DNA of 64,000 nt from Enterobacter sp. CC120223-11 (GTDB taxonomy: Bacteria > Pseudomonadota > Gammaproteobacteria > Enterobacterales > Enterobacteriaceae), in NCBI RefSeq assembly GCF_900215375.1, contig NZ_OBEF01000008.1, positions 62,001 through 126,000 on the forward strand. Direction: 5' to 3'. The notes under the pieces are model-generated. The model saw only the letters and a list, made by a program, of their open reading frames with translations. It was not told the origin of the DNA and did not search any database. The position numbers were made by a program, and so were the translations under genes. This document shows, one piece after another, positions 27,643-36,151 of this stretch. The stretch's first letter is position 1. Each line of letters starts with the position of its first letter.

Positions 27643-27720
27643 GCCCGGTGGCGCTTCGCTGACACGGGCCTACGGAAACAGCGATCGTGTAGGCCCGGTA
27701 AGGCATAGCCGCCACCGGGC
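27643..27720. repeat. BIME: two facing REP elements
   Basis: GCCCGGTGGC (27643-27652) and GCCACCGGGC (27711-27720) are exact reverse complements and cap two REP-like units (GTAGGCCCGGTAAGGC in the second). The element lies between the converging ends of sotB and marC, where REPs usually sit. Confidence 0.9.
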
Positions 27721-27726
27721 AATAAA

Positions 27727-28395
27727 CTACGCGTGATAAGTCGTAATAATTTCCAGCACGCCGTTGATAATAAACTGCACGCCCATACAGACCAGCAGGA
27801 AGCCCATCAGGCGAGAGATCGCCTCGATACCGCCCTTGCCCACCAGACGCATAATTGCGCCAGAACTGCGCAGACAGCCCCACAGAATCACCGCCACCGA
27901 GAGGAAAATCAGCGGTGGCGCGATCCACACAACCCAGTCAGGAAAATCAACCCCGTGTTTAACGGTGGAAGCCGAACTGATGATCATCGCAATGGTGCCC
28001 GGCCCTGCGGTGCTCGGCATAGCCAGCGGCACGAAGGCGATATTGGCGGTCGGCTCTTCTTCCAGCTCTTCCGACTTGTGCCGCGCTTCCGGCGAGTCGT
28101 GCGCTTTCTGCTGTGGGAACAACATGCGGAAGCCGATGAAGGCCACAATCAGACCGCCCGCGATACGCAGGCCGGGGATCGAAATCCCAAAGGTGTTCAT
28201 CACCACCTGTCCGGCGTAATACGCCACCATCATGATCGCGAACACGTACACCGAAGCCATCAGCGATTGACGGTTGCGCTCCGCATTATTCATGTTTCCG
28301 GCAAGGCCGAGGAACAAGGCGACGGTGGTCAACGGGTTCGCCAGCGGCAAAATCACCACCAGCCCGAGGCCAATGGCTTTAAACAATTCCAGCAT
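27727..28395 (-). CDS. marC: MarC-family inner-membrane protein
   Basis: The protein has 222 residues and six probable membrane helices; nearly identical in layout to E. coli MarC: [36 protein letters not shown], [78 protein letters not shown], [30 protein letters not shown]. It was once thought to affect multiple antibiotic resistance, but later E. coli work found no such role, and its function is unknown. AGGAG precedes the ATG. It is divergent from marRAB across the mar operator. Confidence 0.96.
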   Translation of the reverse strand: MLELFKAIGLGLVVILPLANPLTTVALFLGLAGNMNNAERNRQSLMASVYVFAIMMVAYYAGQVVMNTFGISIPGLRIAGGLIVAFIGFRMLFPQQKAHDSPEARHKSEELEEEPTANIAFVPLAMPSTAGPGTIAMIISSASTVKHGVDFPDWVVWIAPPLIFLSVAVILWGCLRSSGAIMRLVGKGGIEAISRLMGFLLVCMGVQFIINGVLEIITTYHA

Positions 28396-28554
28396 GGAAA
28401 AACACTCCTGTGATAGCAGTTAGCTGCCGGCAGAGTATAAGAGCATTCTTGCAAACCAGGCTACGGCAAAATTTTATCGACGATTCTCTGTCGTAATTAC
28501 ATAACAAAAGGTTATTAAAGATGCGAAATAACCCTTAAAAGTGTGACGCATCTT

Positions 28555-28574
28555 ACTTTAGCAATTCGTGTCAT
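28555..28574 (+). promoter_or_regulatory. Marbox for MarA/SoxS/Rob
   Basis: ACTTTAGCAATTCGTGTCAT corresponds in position and sequence to the E. coli marbox (TTAGCAAAACGTGGCAT core), 16 bases before the -35 element. Confidence 0.75.
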
Positions 28575-28590
28575 AAGCTTATTCATTCAG

Positions 28591-28650
28591 TTGACTTATG
28601 GTTGCCTGGGCAATAATATCGCCAGCAACTAAACTACTTGCCAGGGCAAC
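28591..28650 (+). promoter_or_regulatory. marO: marRAB promoter and two MarR operator sites
   Basis: The promoter is TTGACT (28591-28596), 17 bases, TAATAT (28614-28619). MarR site I, GTTGCCTGGGCAAT (28601-28614), lies between -35 and -10; site II, ACTTGCCAGGGCAAC (28636-28650), ends 4 bases before the GTG start of marR. Both contain the TTGCC-N2/3-GGCAA core. The arrangement is that of E. coli marO, so autorepression by MarR should be retained. Confidence 0.88.
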
Positions 28651-28654
28651 CTTT

Positions 28655-29089
28655 GTGAAAAGCACCAGTGACCTGTTCAACGAAATCATTCCACTTGGTC
28701 GCTTGATCCATATGGTCAATCAGAAAAAAGATCGTTTACTGAACGACTATCTGTCGCCAATGGATATCACTGCCTCACAGTTCAAAACGCTGTGTTCGAT
28801 TCGTTGCGCCGTCTGTATCACGCCAGTAGAGCTAAAAAAGGCCTTATCTGTCGATCTCGGTGCCCTGACACGTATGCTCGATCGCCTGGTGTGCAAAGGC
28901 TGGATTGAACGCCTGCCAAACCCGAATGATAAGCGCGGGGTGCTGGTGAAGCTGACACCGGACGGCACGGCAATATGTGAGAAATGCCACCAGTTGGTGG
29001 GACAAGACCTGCATCAGGAATTAACAAAAAACTTAACGGCGGACGAGGTCGCAGCCCTTGAGCTTTTGCTCAAGAAAATCCTGCCGTAA
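28655..29089 (+). CDS. marR: Multiple antibiotic resistance repressor MarR
   Basis: The protein has 144 residues from a GTG start, as in E. coli; the longer upstream ATG would run through the operator and is rejected. MarR binds its operator as a dimer and is released by phenolic compounds or copper-driven oxidation. Visible: STSDLFNEIIPLGRLIHMVNQKKDRLLNDYLSPMDITASQFK, winged helix CITPVELKKALSVDLGALTRMLDRLVCKGWIERLPNPNDKRGVLVKLT. The cysteine in SIRCAVCITP, the one oxidised by Cu(II) in E. coli (Cys80 region VCKGW), is present. The gene is first in marRAB. Confidence 0.97.
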   Translation: MKSTSDLFNEIIPLGRLIHMVNQKKDRLLNDYLSPMDITASQFKTLCSIRCAVCITPVELKKALSVDLGALTRMLDRLVCKGWIERLPNPNDKRGVLVKLTPDGTAICEKCHQLVGQDLHQELTKNLTADEVAALELLLKKILP

Positions 29090-29110
29090 ACAGAACAAAG
29101 GGGTAAGACG

Positions 29111-29494
29111 ATGTCCAGACGTAATACTGACGCTATCACTATTCATAGCATTTTGGACTGGATCGAGAGCAACCTGGAGTCGCCGCTGTCGCTGGAAAAG
29201 GTGTCAGAACGTTCAGGTTATTCGAAATGGCACCTGCAACGGATGTTCAAGAAAGAGACCGGACATTCGCTGGGTCAGTATATTCGCAGCCGTAAGCTGA
29301 CTGAAATTGCACAGAAGCTTAAGCAGAGCAACGAGCCAATTCTGTATCTGGCTGAGCGCTACGGCTTTGAATCCCAACAGACGCTGACGCGCACCTTTAA
29401 GAACTATTTTGACGTGCCGCCGCACAAGTATCGCATGACCAACATGCCCGGCGAGTCTCGCTATCTGATGCCACTCAACCACTGTAACTGTTAA
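29111..29494 (+). CDS. marA: Multiple antibiotic resistance activator MarA
   Basis: An AraC-family activator of 127 residues, with only the two-helix-turn-helix DNA-binding domain: [45 protein letters not shown] and [32 protein letters not shown]. It turns on efflux (acrAB-tolC), micF and the mar operon through marboxes, one of which lies at 28555. Sequence is almost identical to E. coli MarA apart from the last about 15 residues. Lies 21 bases after marR. Confidence 0.98.
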   Translation: MSRRNTDAITIHSILDWIESNLESPLSLEKVSERSGYSKWHLQRMFKKETGHSLGQYIRSRKLTEIAQKLKQSNEPILYLAERYGFESQQTLTRTFKNYFDVPPHKYRMTNMPGESRYLMPLNHCNC

Positions 29495-29523
29495 TCGCCT
29501 GCACAAGACGTATCGAGGAAAAA

Positions 29524-29742
29524 ATGAAACTGTTCGCCTCCGCCGCCCTCACCCTGTTGGTGCTGGTCTCCGGCCAGAGTTTTGCGGAGCAATCCACGCT
29601 ACCCAATAATCACGGTGCCCATGACACCATGATAATGCCAGCAATCCAGGACAAGTCTCCGTATGACTTCAACCACATGGGTTCCGGCAGTGACAAATCC
29701 GACGAACTGGGCGTGCCTTACTATAACGGAAACTCCCAGTAA
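29524..29742 (+). CDS. marB: MarB, small periplasmic protein
   Basis: The protein has 72 residues with a signal peptide (MKLFASAALTLLVLVSGQSFA, cleavage before EQST). The mature part is short, polar, and ends DELGVPYYNGNSQ. MarB in E. coli is periplasmic and mildly lowers marRAB expression. It is the last gene of the operon, followed at once by a terminator. Confidence 0.9.
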   Translation: MKLFASAALTLLVLVSGQSFAEQSTLPNNHGAHDTMIMPAIQDKSPYDFNHMGSGSDKSDELGVPYYNGNSQ

Positions 29743-29749
29743 ATTTTTT

Positions 29750-29773
29750 GCCCCGCTTTTGCGGGGCTTTTTT
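29750..29773 (+). terminator. marRAB terminator
   Basis: GCCCCGC-TTTT-GCGGGGC followed by TTTTTTCT, 8 bases past the marB stop. Confidence 0.93.
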
Positions 29774-29782
29774 CTGTTCGCG

Positions 29783-30682
29783 CTATCCCTGCACCGCCTT
29801 CGCCCGCCGAATACGCAAGCCAAACACGTTGATATAAAGCCCGCCCATAATCAGCACTGCGCCCAGCAGCTGTAATGTTGAAAGCGTTTCACCCAGCAGC
29901 AATGCCGCACTAGCAATGCCAACCACCGGCACCAGCAAAGAGAGCGGCGCCACGCGCCAGGTTTCATAGCGTCCCAGCAGCGAACCCCAGATGCCGTAAC
30001 CGATAATCGTCGCCACAAACGCGAGATAGACCAGCGACAAAATCGTGGTGAGATCGATGTTTACGAGGCTCTGAACCATGGCCTCGGGCCCATCCAGCAG
30101 ATAAGAGGCGAGCATGAACGGCAGGATGGGGATCAGCGCGCTCCACACCACCAGCGACATCACCGCCGGGCGCGTTTCATGCTGCATAATTTTCTTGTTG
30201 AATATGTTGCCGCAGGCCCAGCTAAACGCTGCTGCCAGGGTCAGGAAGAAGCCGAGCATCGCCACATGCTGTCCGTTGAGGCTGGCTTCAATCAGCACCA
30301 GCACGCCAAAGACGGCAAGCGTAATACCCGCCAGTTGCTTGCCCTGCAAACGTTCACCAAAGACAAACGCGCCAAGAATGATTGTGAAGAACGCCTGCGC
30401 CTGAAGCACCAGAGAGGCGAGCCCGGCAGGCATGCCAAACTTAATCGCACTGAACAGGAACGCGAACTGGCCGAAGCTGATGGTAAGACCATAGCCAAGC
30501 AGCAATGAGAGTGGAATCTTTGGGCGTGCGACAAAGAAAATGGCAGGAATGGCAACCAGCATAAAGCGCAAACCGGCCAGCATCAGCGGCGGCATATTGT
30601 GCAGCCCGACTTTAATGACCACAAAATTGAGTCCCCAGACTACCACCACCAACAGCGCCAACAACCCGTCTTTCCGCGTCAT
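29783..30682 (-). CDS. eamA: Cysteine/O-acetylserine exporter EamA
   Basis: A 10-helix DMT-superfamily exporter of 299 residues with two EamA repeats. It agrees with E. coli YdeD/EamA over almost its full length: KDGxLALLVVVVWGLNFVVIKVGLHNMPPLMLAGLRFMLVA, FGMPAGLASLVLQAQAFFTI, LTLAAAFSWACGNIFNKKIM, VATI(I/V)GYGIWGxLLGRYETWRVAPLSLLVPVVG. The family exports cysteine-pathway metabolites. The start has a GAGGCAGGG ribosome-binding region. It converges with marB across the terminator. Confidence 0.95.
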   Translation of the reverse strand: MTRKDGLLALLVVVVWGLNFVVIKVGLHNMPPLMLAGLRFMLVAIPAIFFVARPKIPLSLLLGYGLTISFGQFAFLFSAIKFGMPAGLASLVLQAQAFFTIILGAFVFGERLQGKQLAGITLAVFGVLVLIEASLNGQHVAMLGFFLTLAAAFSWACGNIFNKKIMQHETRPAVMSLVVWSALIPILPFMLASYLLDGPEAMVQSLVNIDLTTILSLVYLAFVATIIGYGIWGSLLGRYETWRVAPLSLLVPVVGIASAALLLGETLSTLQLLGAVLIMGGLYINVFGLRIRRAKAVQG

Positions 30683-30879
30683 ACCCTGCCTCTGAATTAT
30701 TAAATTTTTGTAAACAGATTCAAGGTAACGAAAAAAATGCGCGGAGAACAGATCATTATTTCTGGCAGGCAGTCAAGGCACTGATGGATAAATTGGGATC
30801 TATACAAGCCCCCTTATGGCGTGATAATCCTGATACGGCACAACACCATAATCATAAAAGCACATGTCGGGCAGGAAAA

Positions 30880-32073
30880 ATGAATCCCTCTGTTAAACGT
30901 TCAACCTCAGCGTTGCTGGCGTCGTCGTTGCTGTTAACCATCGGCCGCGGCGCCACGCTGCCGTTTATGACCATCTACCTGACGCGCCAGTACGGCATGA
31001 GCGTCGAAGCCATCGGCTATGCGCTGACAATAGCCCTGACCGTCGGGGTTTTCTTCAGCCTGGGCTTTGGCATCCTGGCGGATAAGTTCGACAAAAAACG
31101 CTATATGATCGTCGCCATTCTGGCCTTTATCGCAGGATTTGCAGCGATCCCCCTGGTCAACAACGTCACGCTGGTGGTGTTTTTCTTCTCGCTGATTAAC
31201 TGCGCCTACTCGGTGTTTTCTACCGTGCTAAAAGCCTGGTTTGCCGACGTGCTGAGCATCGGCGAGAAGGCGCGCATTTTCTCGCTCAACTACAGTTTTC
31301 TGAATATCGGCTGGACCGTGGGGCCGCCAATTGGCACCTGGCTTGTGATGTACAGCCTGCAATTGCCCTTCTGGCTTGCCGCCGTGTGCGCCGCCTTCCC
31401 GCTGGTGTTTATTCAGTTTTACGTTCAGCGCACAGTGGTGAGTGGTGAAGAGAAAGTCACCCCCGTCTGGCAGCCTTCGGTGCTGCTGAAAGATAAAGCG
31501 CTGTTCTGGTTTACGCTTTCCGGGCTGCTGGCCTCCTACGTCGGTGGGTCGTTCGCCACCTGCATCTCACAGTACGTGCTGACGGTGGCGGATAACGCCG
31601 ATTTCGCGCAAAAGGTTGTTTCTGTGGTGCTGCCAGTCAACGCCGTGGTCGTGGTCAGCCTGCAATATATTGTTGGCCGTAAAATCACGCCCGGTAACAT
31701 TCGCCCGCTGATGGTCGTGGGCACGCTGTGCTTCCTGCTGGGTCTTGGCGGATTTATTTTCTCCGGTGAGAACCTGGTGTACTGGGGCATTGCCGCCGCC
31801 GTATTTACCATCGGGGAGATCATCTACGCGCCAGGCGAATACATGCTTATCGACAACATCGCCCCGCCGGGAATGAAGGCGAGCTATTTTTCCGCTCAGG
31901 CGCTGGGCTGGCTGGGTGCCGCGGCTAACCCGATGATCACCGGGATCATTCTCACGTCACTGCCTGCCTGGACGCTGTTCGCCATCATGATGCTCGCCAT
32001 CGTCCTGGCCTGGCTGATGATCCTGCGCGGAATGAGCGTCAAAACGTGGGATGCAGAACTGAAAACCGCCTGA
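30880..32073 (+). CDS. ydeE: MFS transporter YdeE
   Basis: An MFS protein of 397 residues. The ATG at 30880 was chosen over an upstream one because AGGA stands just before it and the sequence then begins like E. coli YdeE (RSTSALLASSLLLTIGRGATLPFMTIYL). Further matches are GFGILADKFDKKRYM (motif A), NCAYSVF(S/A)TVLKAWFAD, NIGWTVGPPIGT, YAPGEYMLIDxIAPPxMKASYFSAQ(A/S)LGWLGAA. E. coli YdeE has been linked to dipeptide efflux. Divergent from eamA as in E. coli. Confidence 0.93.
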   Translation: MNPSVKRSTSALLASSLLLTIGRGATLPFMTIYLTRQYGMSVEAIGYALTIALTVGVFFSLGFGILADKFDKKRYMIVAILAFIAGFAAIPLVNNVTLVVFFFSLINCAYSVFSTVLKAWFADVLSIGEKARIFSLNYSFLNIGWTVGPPIGTWLVMYSLQLPFWLAAVCAAFPLVFIQFYVQRTVVSGEEKVTPVWQPSVLLKDKALFWFTLSGLLASYVGGSFATCISQYVLTVADNADFAQKVVSVVLPVNAVVVVSLQYIVGRKITPGNIRPLMVVGTLCFLLGLGGFIFSGENLVYWGIAAAVFTIGEIIYAPGEYMLIDNIAPPGMKASYFSAQALGWLGAAANPMITGIILTSLPAWTLFAIMMLAIVLAWLMILRGMSVKTWDAELKTA

Positions 32074-32080
32074 TAACGCT

Positions 32081-32902
32081 TCAGCCAGAAGCAATCCAGT
32101 GCTCGATTTTGGCTTTGCTCTCAGCGTTTGCCGGATTGAAAACCATCATCGTCAGATCCGGCCGGCCTTCGACCGCAAAGGTGGAAAACTCCAGGGCAAT
32201 CGACCCGATTTGTGGATGACGCAGCCGCTTTACGCCTTCTCCATGCCCGGCTACGTCGTTATTGCGCCAGTAGCGGGCGAAGTCGTCACTCTGCGCGGTA
32301 AGCTCCTCTACCAGCCGATCGATTTCTGCAGAAGCCCCAAGGCGCGCGGCGTCCGCCCGAAATGCATTAACGACGAGTCGGGCAACACCTTCCCAGTCTT
32401 CCTGCATTTCCCGGGCCTCTGGATCGGTAAACAACAGGCGCAGAATGTTGCGCCTCTGCGGCGGAAGCTGCCCGTAATCCTTCAGCACCACCGCCGCCGG
32501 GTGATTCCACGCCACCACATCCCAGGTGGCGGTTTTAATGATTGCAGGAATGGTCAGGCTCTCCAGCACGCGCTGCAGCCTTGGCGTGATGCTGTCGGAC
32601 AGACTCACGCGGTTTTCCGGCGGATGACCAAAAGCGAGGATAAACAGATGATCGCGTTCCGGCGACGTTAGCCGCAGCCCGGCAGCAATGCGGTTCAGCA
32701 CCTCACGCGACGGCGCGCCCCCGCGGCCCTGTTCAAGCCAGGTGTACCAGGTGGGGCTTATGCTGGCGAGCTGGGCCACCTCTTCACGCCGCAGACCCGG
32801 CGTACGTCTGCGGCCGGGCATAAAACCAAACGAGGCCGGGTCCAGCCCCAGTCGGCGGGCCCGTAAAAACTCACCCAGCGGATTATCAGAAAGCAGAGTC
32901 AT
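32081..32902 (-). CDS. XRE-family regulator with MmyB-like ligand domain
   Basis: The protein has 273 residues. The N-terminal helix-turn-helix (RTPGLRREEVAQLASISPTWYTWLEQGRGGAPSREVLNRIAAGLRL) is the characteristic start of MmyB-type regulators, and the C-terminal part (ATWDVVAWN, RNILRLLFTDP, HPQIGSIALEFSTFAVEGRPDLTMMVFNP) is their PAS-like fatty-acid-binding domain. Such proteins commonly control an adjacent divergent oxidoreductase, which is exactly the arrangement here. Confidence 0.9.
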   Translation of the reverse strand: MTLLSDNPLGEFLRARRLGLDPASFGFMPGRRRTPGLRREEVAQLASISPTWYTWLEQGRGGAPSREVLNRIAAGLRLTSPERDHLFILAFGHPPENRVSLSDSITPRLQRVLESLTIPAIIKTATWDVVAWNHPAAVVLKDYGQLPPQRRNILRLLFTDPEAREMQEDWEGVARLVVNAFRADAARLGASAEIDRLVEELTAQSDDFARYWRNNDVAGHGEGVKRLRHPQIGSIALEFSTFAVEGRPDLTMMVFNPANAESKAKIEHWIASG

Positions 32903-33001
32903 AGATTAGCCTGTTAATGTTTATACCCTGATAAAGTCCCTACTTTAATAGTATGTGAATCGGGCCTACGCTGTCGTGGTAAATCACTCAGGAGACAGGC
33001 T

Positions 33002-33898
33002 ATGCGTATTTTTGTAACGGGTGCGACAGGCTTTATTGGCTCACGCGTCGTATCAGCCCTGCTGACGCGAGGCTATCAGGTGACGGGACTTGTCCGTTCG
33101 GAAGAAGCCGCCAGGCAGCTGGCCGACAAAGGTGCTACCGCTCAGCGCGGCACGCTGGAAGACCCGCAGGCGTGGCTGCCAGGTATTGATAACTGCGATG
33201 CGGTGATCCACACCGCCTTCGATCATGACTTCAGCCGTTTCGTGGAAAATTGTGAGAAAGACCGCCGCGTCATTCGCGCGATGGGCTCCGTGTTGCAGGG
33301 CAGCCAGCGCCCTTTGCTCATAACCTCCGGCACCGGGATGGGCGATAACGGCGACGGCCAGCCAGCCCTTGAGCAGCATTTTAATCCAGCCCACCCCAAC
33401 CCACGCGTGGCGTCGGAGCTTGAGGGCAATCAGCTTCTGGACTCCGGCATCGACGTACGCGTGGTTCGACTTCCACAGGTTCACAACACGGAGCGCCAGG
33501 GCTTAATCAGCTATTACATCTCGCTTGCGCGTGACAAAGGTGTGGCGGCCTACATAGGTGAAGGTGAAAACGCCTGGTGTGCGGCGCACGTGGACGACGT
33601 GGCGGATCTGTATGTGAAGGTGCTGGCACATGGCGAACGTGGGAAACGTTACCATGCAGTAGCGGAGGAAAGCATTGCCTCTAAGCTGATTGCGCAAACC
33701 GTTGCTGAAGGTCTAAACATCCCTGCTATCTCGCTGAGTCAGGAACAGGCGGCAGACCATTTCGGCTGGTTCGCCGCCTTCGCCACGATAGATTTACGTG
33801 CCAGCGGCGAGTGGACGCGCCAGCAGCTCGGCTGGCAGCCTGAAGGCCAGGGGCTTATCGAGGATTTAAGCCGAATGGATTACACAGCCCGGTCATGA
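33002..33898 (+). CDS. NAD(P)-dependent extended SDR-type oxidoreductase
   Basis: The protein has 298 residues. The Rossmann start is MRIFVTGATGFIGSRVVSALL (TGxxGxxG), followed by AVIHTAFDH and the substrate segment PAHPNPRVASELEGNQLLDSGIDVRVVRLPQVHNT. The usual active-site Tyr-x3-Lys is not clear: the expected place has R-V-A-S-E-L-E, as in the atypical SDRs of the NmrA/epimerase type. Divergent from the MmyB-type regulator, with only 99 bases between the starts, so that regulator is its likely controller. Substrate unknown. Confidence 0.85.
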   Translation: MRIFVTGATGFIGSRVVSALLTRGYQVTGLVRSEEAARQLADKGATAQRGTLEDPQAWLPGIDNCDAVIHTAFDHDFSRFVENCEKDRRVIRAMGSVLQGSQRPLLITSGTGMGDNGDGQPALEQHFNPAHPNPRVASELEGNQLLDSGIDVRVVRLPQVHNTERQGLISYYISLARDKGVAAYIGEGENAWCAAHVDDVADLYVKVLAHGERGKRYHAVAEESIASKLIAQTVAEGLNIPAISLSQEQAADHFGWFAAFATIDLRASGEWTRQQLGWQPEGQGLIEDLSRMDYTARS

Positions 33899-33904
33899 TC
33901 GCAG

Positions 33905-33930
33905 AGGCGGCCCGATCGCTCAGGCCGCCT
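33905..33930. repeat. Hairpin between converging SDR and zinT genes
   Basis: AGGCGGCC-N10-GGCCGCCT is a perfect 8-base inverted repeat, seven bases after the SDR stop. No T-run on either strand; a weak bidirectional terminator or an mRNA 3' stabiliser. Confidence 0.5.
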
Positions 33931-33936
33931 GATGAA

Positions 33937-34575
33937 TCAGTGATGTAACATCTCGTCCACCACCTGATGCGCATGAAGCTGCTCAGGGTAGTAAGTAGGC
34001 CAGTTATCCATCTCTTTCAGCAGTTCAGCCTGCGATGTGTTTGCAGTGAAGATGTGGAAATGTTCAGCGTGACGCGGCGCGATAGTGTGATCGCTGAACT
34101 GCACGAATTTTGGCGCAGCGCTATTGCTGTCGGTGCAGGTGAAAAGGTAACGAACGCCCTTCTTTCCGGAGGCATAAGTCAGAATTTTATAGCCGTCGTA
34201 GCGGTATTCGCAGGAAGCCGGTTTCTTGCCTTCCTCGTAAAATGCCATCACGTTGTTTTCAATCTCGATTTTCCCGATGGTTGTCTGGTATCCCGTCTGG
34301 TAATAGGCCTTGATTTGTTCAAAAGTTTTACTGCGATCTTTCTCTGCTTTTTTACGGAAAACCGGGTCCAGGTCGCCGCTTTTCCATAACGGATACACTG
34401 ACTGCCAGATCCCATCCCAGTCGGAAAGCGGGCGATCCTTCACGTCTGCGTCAGCGAATATGCCTTCCGCCGCTTTTTGTTCGGCCTCTGAGAGCGAATG
34501 TCCATGCGAATGCGCCAGTGCGCTGCCGCTGATGAGCAGCCCCAGAAAAGTAACAGCAAAATGTTTAATGACCAC
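33937..34575 (-). CDS. zinT: Periplasmic zinc-binding protein ZinT
   Basis: The protein has 212 residues. ZinT captures Zn(II) in the periplasm and passes it to the ZnuABC importer. A signal peptide (to SALA) is followed by the His-rich start HSHGHS, then the lipocalin-like domain: [71 protein letters not shown] (metal-site histidines) and [11 protein letters not shown]. coli ZinT matches closely. The start codon is GTG, chosen because AAGGAA precedes it and the signal peptide begins there; an in-frame ATG farther up would overlap the Zur site. Confidence 0.94.
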   Translation of the reverse strand: MVIKHFAVTFLGLLISGSALAHSHGHSLSEAEQKAAEGIFADADVKDRPLSDWDGIWQSVYPLWKSGDLDPVFRKKAEKDRSKTFEQIKAYYQTGYQTTIGKIEIENNVMAFYEEGKKPASCEYRYDGYKILTYASGKKGVRYLFTCTDSNSAAPKFVQFSDHTIAPRHAEHFHIFTANTSQAELLKEMDNWPTYYPEQLHAHQVVDEMLHH

Positions 34576-34605
34576 GAGAGTTCCTTCGGGTTGAAGTAAA
34601 AATGC

Positions 34606-34624
34606 AATGTTATAATATAACATT
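34606..34624 (-). promoter_or_regulatory. Zur box before zinT
   Basis: AATGTTATAATATAACATT is a palindrome perfect around its central base and has the core of the enterobacterial Zur consensus (TGTTATAWTATAACA). It lies 31 bases before the zinT GTG, so zinc should repress zinT. Confidence 0.85.
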
Positions 34625-34645
34625 AAATACGGCAACCCGATCGCA

Positions 34646-35344
34646 TCAAATCGTCACCATCCCTCGCACACCGTCGCTTTCCATGTTTTCGCCACGGCCC
34701 TGCTGGACAATGGTCCCGCGCGACATCACCAGATACTGATCGGCAAGTCCGGCGGCAAAATCGTAGAACTGCTCCACCAGCAAAATAGCCATATCCCCAC
34801 GTCGCGCCAGCTCCCGAATAACCTCGCCAATCTCCTTGATGACCGACGGCTGAATACCCTCCGTGGGTTCATCAAGGATCAGCAGCTGTGGCCGACTCGC
34901 CAGCGCCCGCCCAATGGCCAGCTGTTGCTGCTGGCCGCCCGACAGGTCGCCGCCGCGACGCTGCTTCATTTCCCGCAGCACAGGGAAAAGCTGATAAATA
35001 TCCTCCGGCACCTTGCCCGAGTCGCGCGCAGAGAAACGGGACATTCCCAACAGCAGATTTTCCTCCACCGTCAGCCGCGGGAAGATCTCACGCCCCTGCG
35101 GCACATACGCCATACCGGCCTGCACGCGCTGGTGCGGTTTACGCTGAGTGATATTGGCATTTTGCCAATTCACCGTGCCGCTGCGGGCCGGAATCAGCCC
35201 CATCAGGCACTTCAGCAAAGTTGTTTTTCCGGCGCCGTTGCGCCCCAGCAGACAGGTGATTTCGCCTGGTTTCGCGGTAAAGCTCACGCCACGCAGAATA
35301 TGGCTCCCGCTGTAATACTGATGCAGTTCCTGAATCTCTAACAT
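34646..35344 (-). CDS. urtE: Urea ABC transporter ATP-binding protein UrtE
   Basis: A LivF-type ATPase of 232 residues: Walker [11 protein letters not shown]-loop [18 protein letters not shown], signature [17 protein letters not shown], Walker [18 protein letters not shown]-loop replaced by VEQFYDF as is usual in this family. It begins [21 protein letters not shown], typical of UrtE. It is the last gene of urtABCDE, 9 bases after urtD, and pairs with UrtD to drive urea import. The Zur-controlled zinT promoter lies directly beyond it. Confidence 0.93.
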   Translation of the reverse strand: MLEIQELHQYYSGSHILRGVSFTAKPGEITCLLGRNGAGKTTLLKCLMGLIPARSGTVNWQNANITQRKPHQRVQAGMAYVPQGREIFPRLTVEENLLLGMSRFSARDSGKVPEDIYQLFPVLREMKQRRGGDLSGGQQQQLAIGRALASRPQLLILDEPTEGIQPSVIKEIGEVIRELARRGDMAILLVEQFYDFAAGLADQYLVMSRGTIVQQGRGENMESDGVRGMVTI

Positions 35345-35353
35345 GCATACTCC

Positions 35354-36151
35354 TTAGCGCCCAAGATAGACCTCGATCACCTGTTCGTTGGCCTGCACTT
35401 CGCGAAGCGATCCTTCGGCAAGCACCTGACCCTGATGCAGTACCGTGACGCGGTCGGCGATGGTTTCAACAAACCCCATGTCGTGCTCAACCACCATCAG
35501 CGAGTGCCGCCCGGAAAGCGTGCGAAACAGCTCGGCAGTGTACTCCGTTTCTGCATCGGTCATGCCCGCTGCCGGTTCATCGAGCAGCAGCAGGTGCGGC
35601 TCCTGCACCAGCAGCATGCCAATTTCCAGAAACTGTTTTTGCCCGTGAGACAGTAGACCTGCCCGGCGGGCACGATCCCCTTCCAGACGCAGCAGTTGCA
35701 GGGTTTCGTCGATTTTGTCCTGCTGCTCGCCGCTGAGCTTTGCCCGCAGACTCGCCCACACAGATTTGTCGCCGTGCATTGCCAGTTCGAGGTTCTCCGC
35801 CACCGTCAGAGCTTCAAACACTGTTGGCTTCTGGAATTTTCGCCCGATCCCCCGGCGGGCGATGGCAATGGGGCTCAGCGTCATCAGATCCACGGACTGA
35901 TCGTATATCGCCCTGCCACTCTGGGGCCGCGTTTTGCCAGTAATCACGTCCATTAGCGTGGTTTTGCCTGCGCCGTTGGGGCCAATCACGCAGCGCAGCT
36001 CGCCCACGCCAATCTGCAATGAGAGGTTGGTCAGCGCCTGAAAACCGTCAAAATTGACGTTGATTTGCTCCAGTTGCAGCACAGGATCGGTCTGCTCTCG
36101 ATAGCGGTCGCCCGGCAGCTGGCGGGTAAAAAGCCCTTCATCGGGTTGCAT
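35354..36151 (-). CDS. urtD: Urea ABC transporter ATP-binding protein UrtD
   Basis: A LivG-type ATPase of 265 residues: VLQLEQINVNFDGFQALTNLSL start of the domain, Walker [19 protein letters not shown], signature LSHGQKQFLEIGMLLVQEP, Walker B LLLLDEPAAGMTDAET, H-loop VEHDMGFVE. The phrase NFDGFQAL...DVITGKTRP is diagnostic for UrtD among LivG proteins. The first about 20 residues (MQPDEGLFTRQLPGDRYREQ) are a UrtD-type extension. Its ATG overlaps the last base of urtC. Confidence 0.93.
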   Translation of the reverse strand: MQPDEGLFTRQLPGDRYREQTDPVLQLEQINVNFDGFQALTNLSLQIGVGELRCVIGPNGAGKTTLMDVITGKTRPQSGRAIYDQSVDLMTLSPIAIARRGIGRKFQKPTVFEALTVAENLELAMHGDKSVWASLRAKLSGEQQDKIDETLQLLRLEGDRARRAGLLSHGQKQFLEIGMLLVQEPHLLLLDEPAAGMTDAETEYTAELFRTLSGRHSLMVVEHDMGFVETIADRVTVLHQGQVLAEGSLREVQANEQVIEVYLGR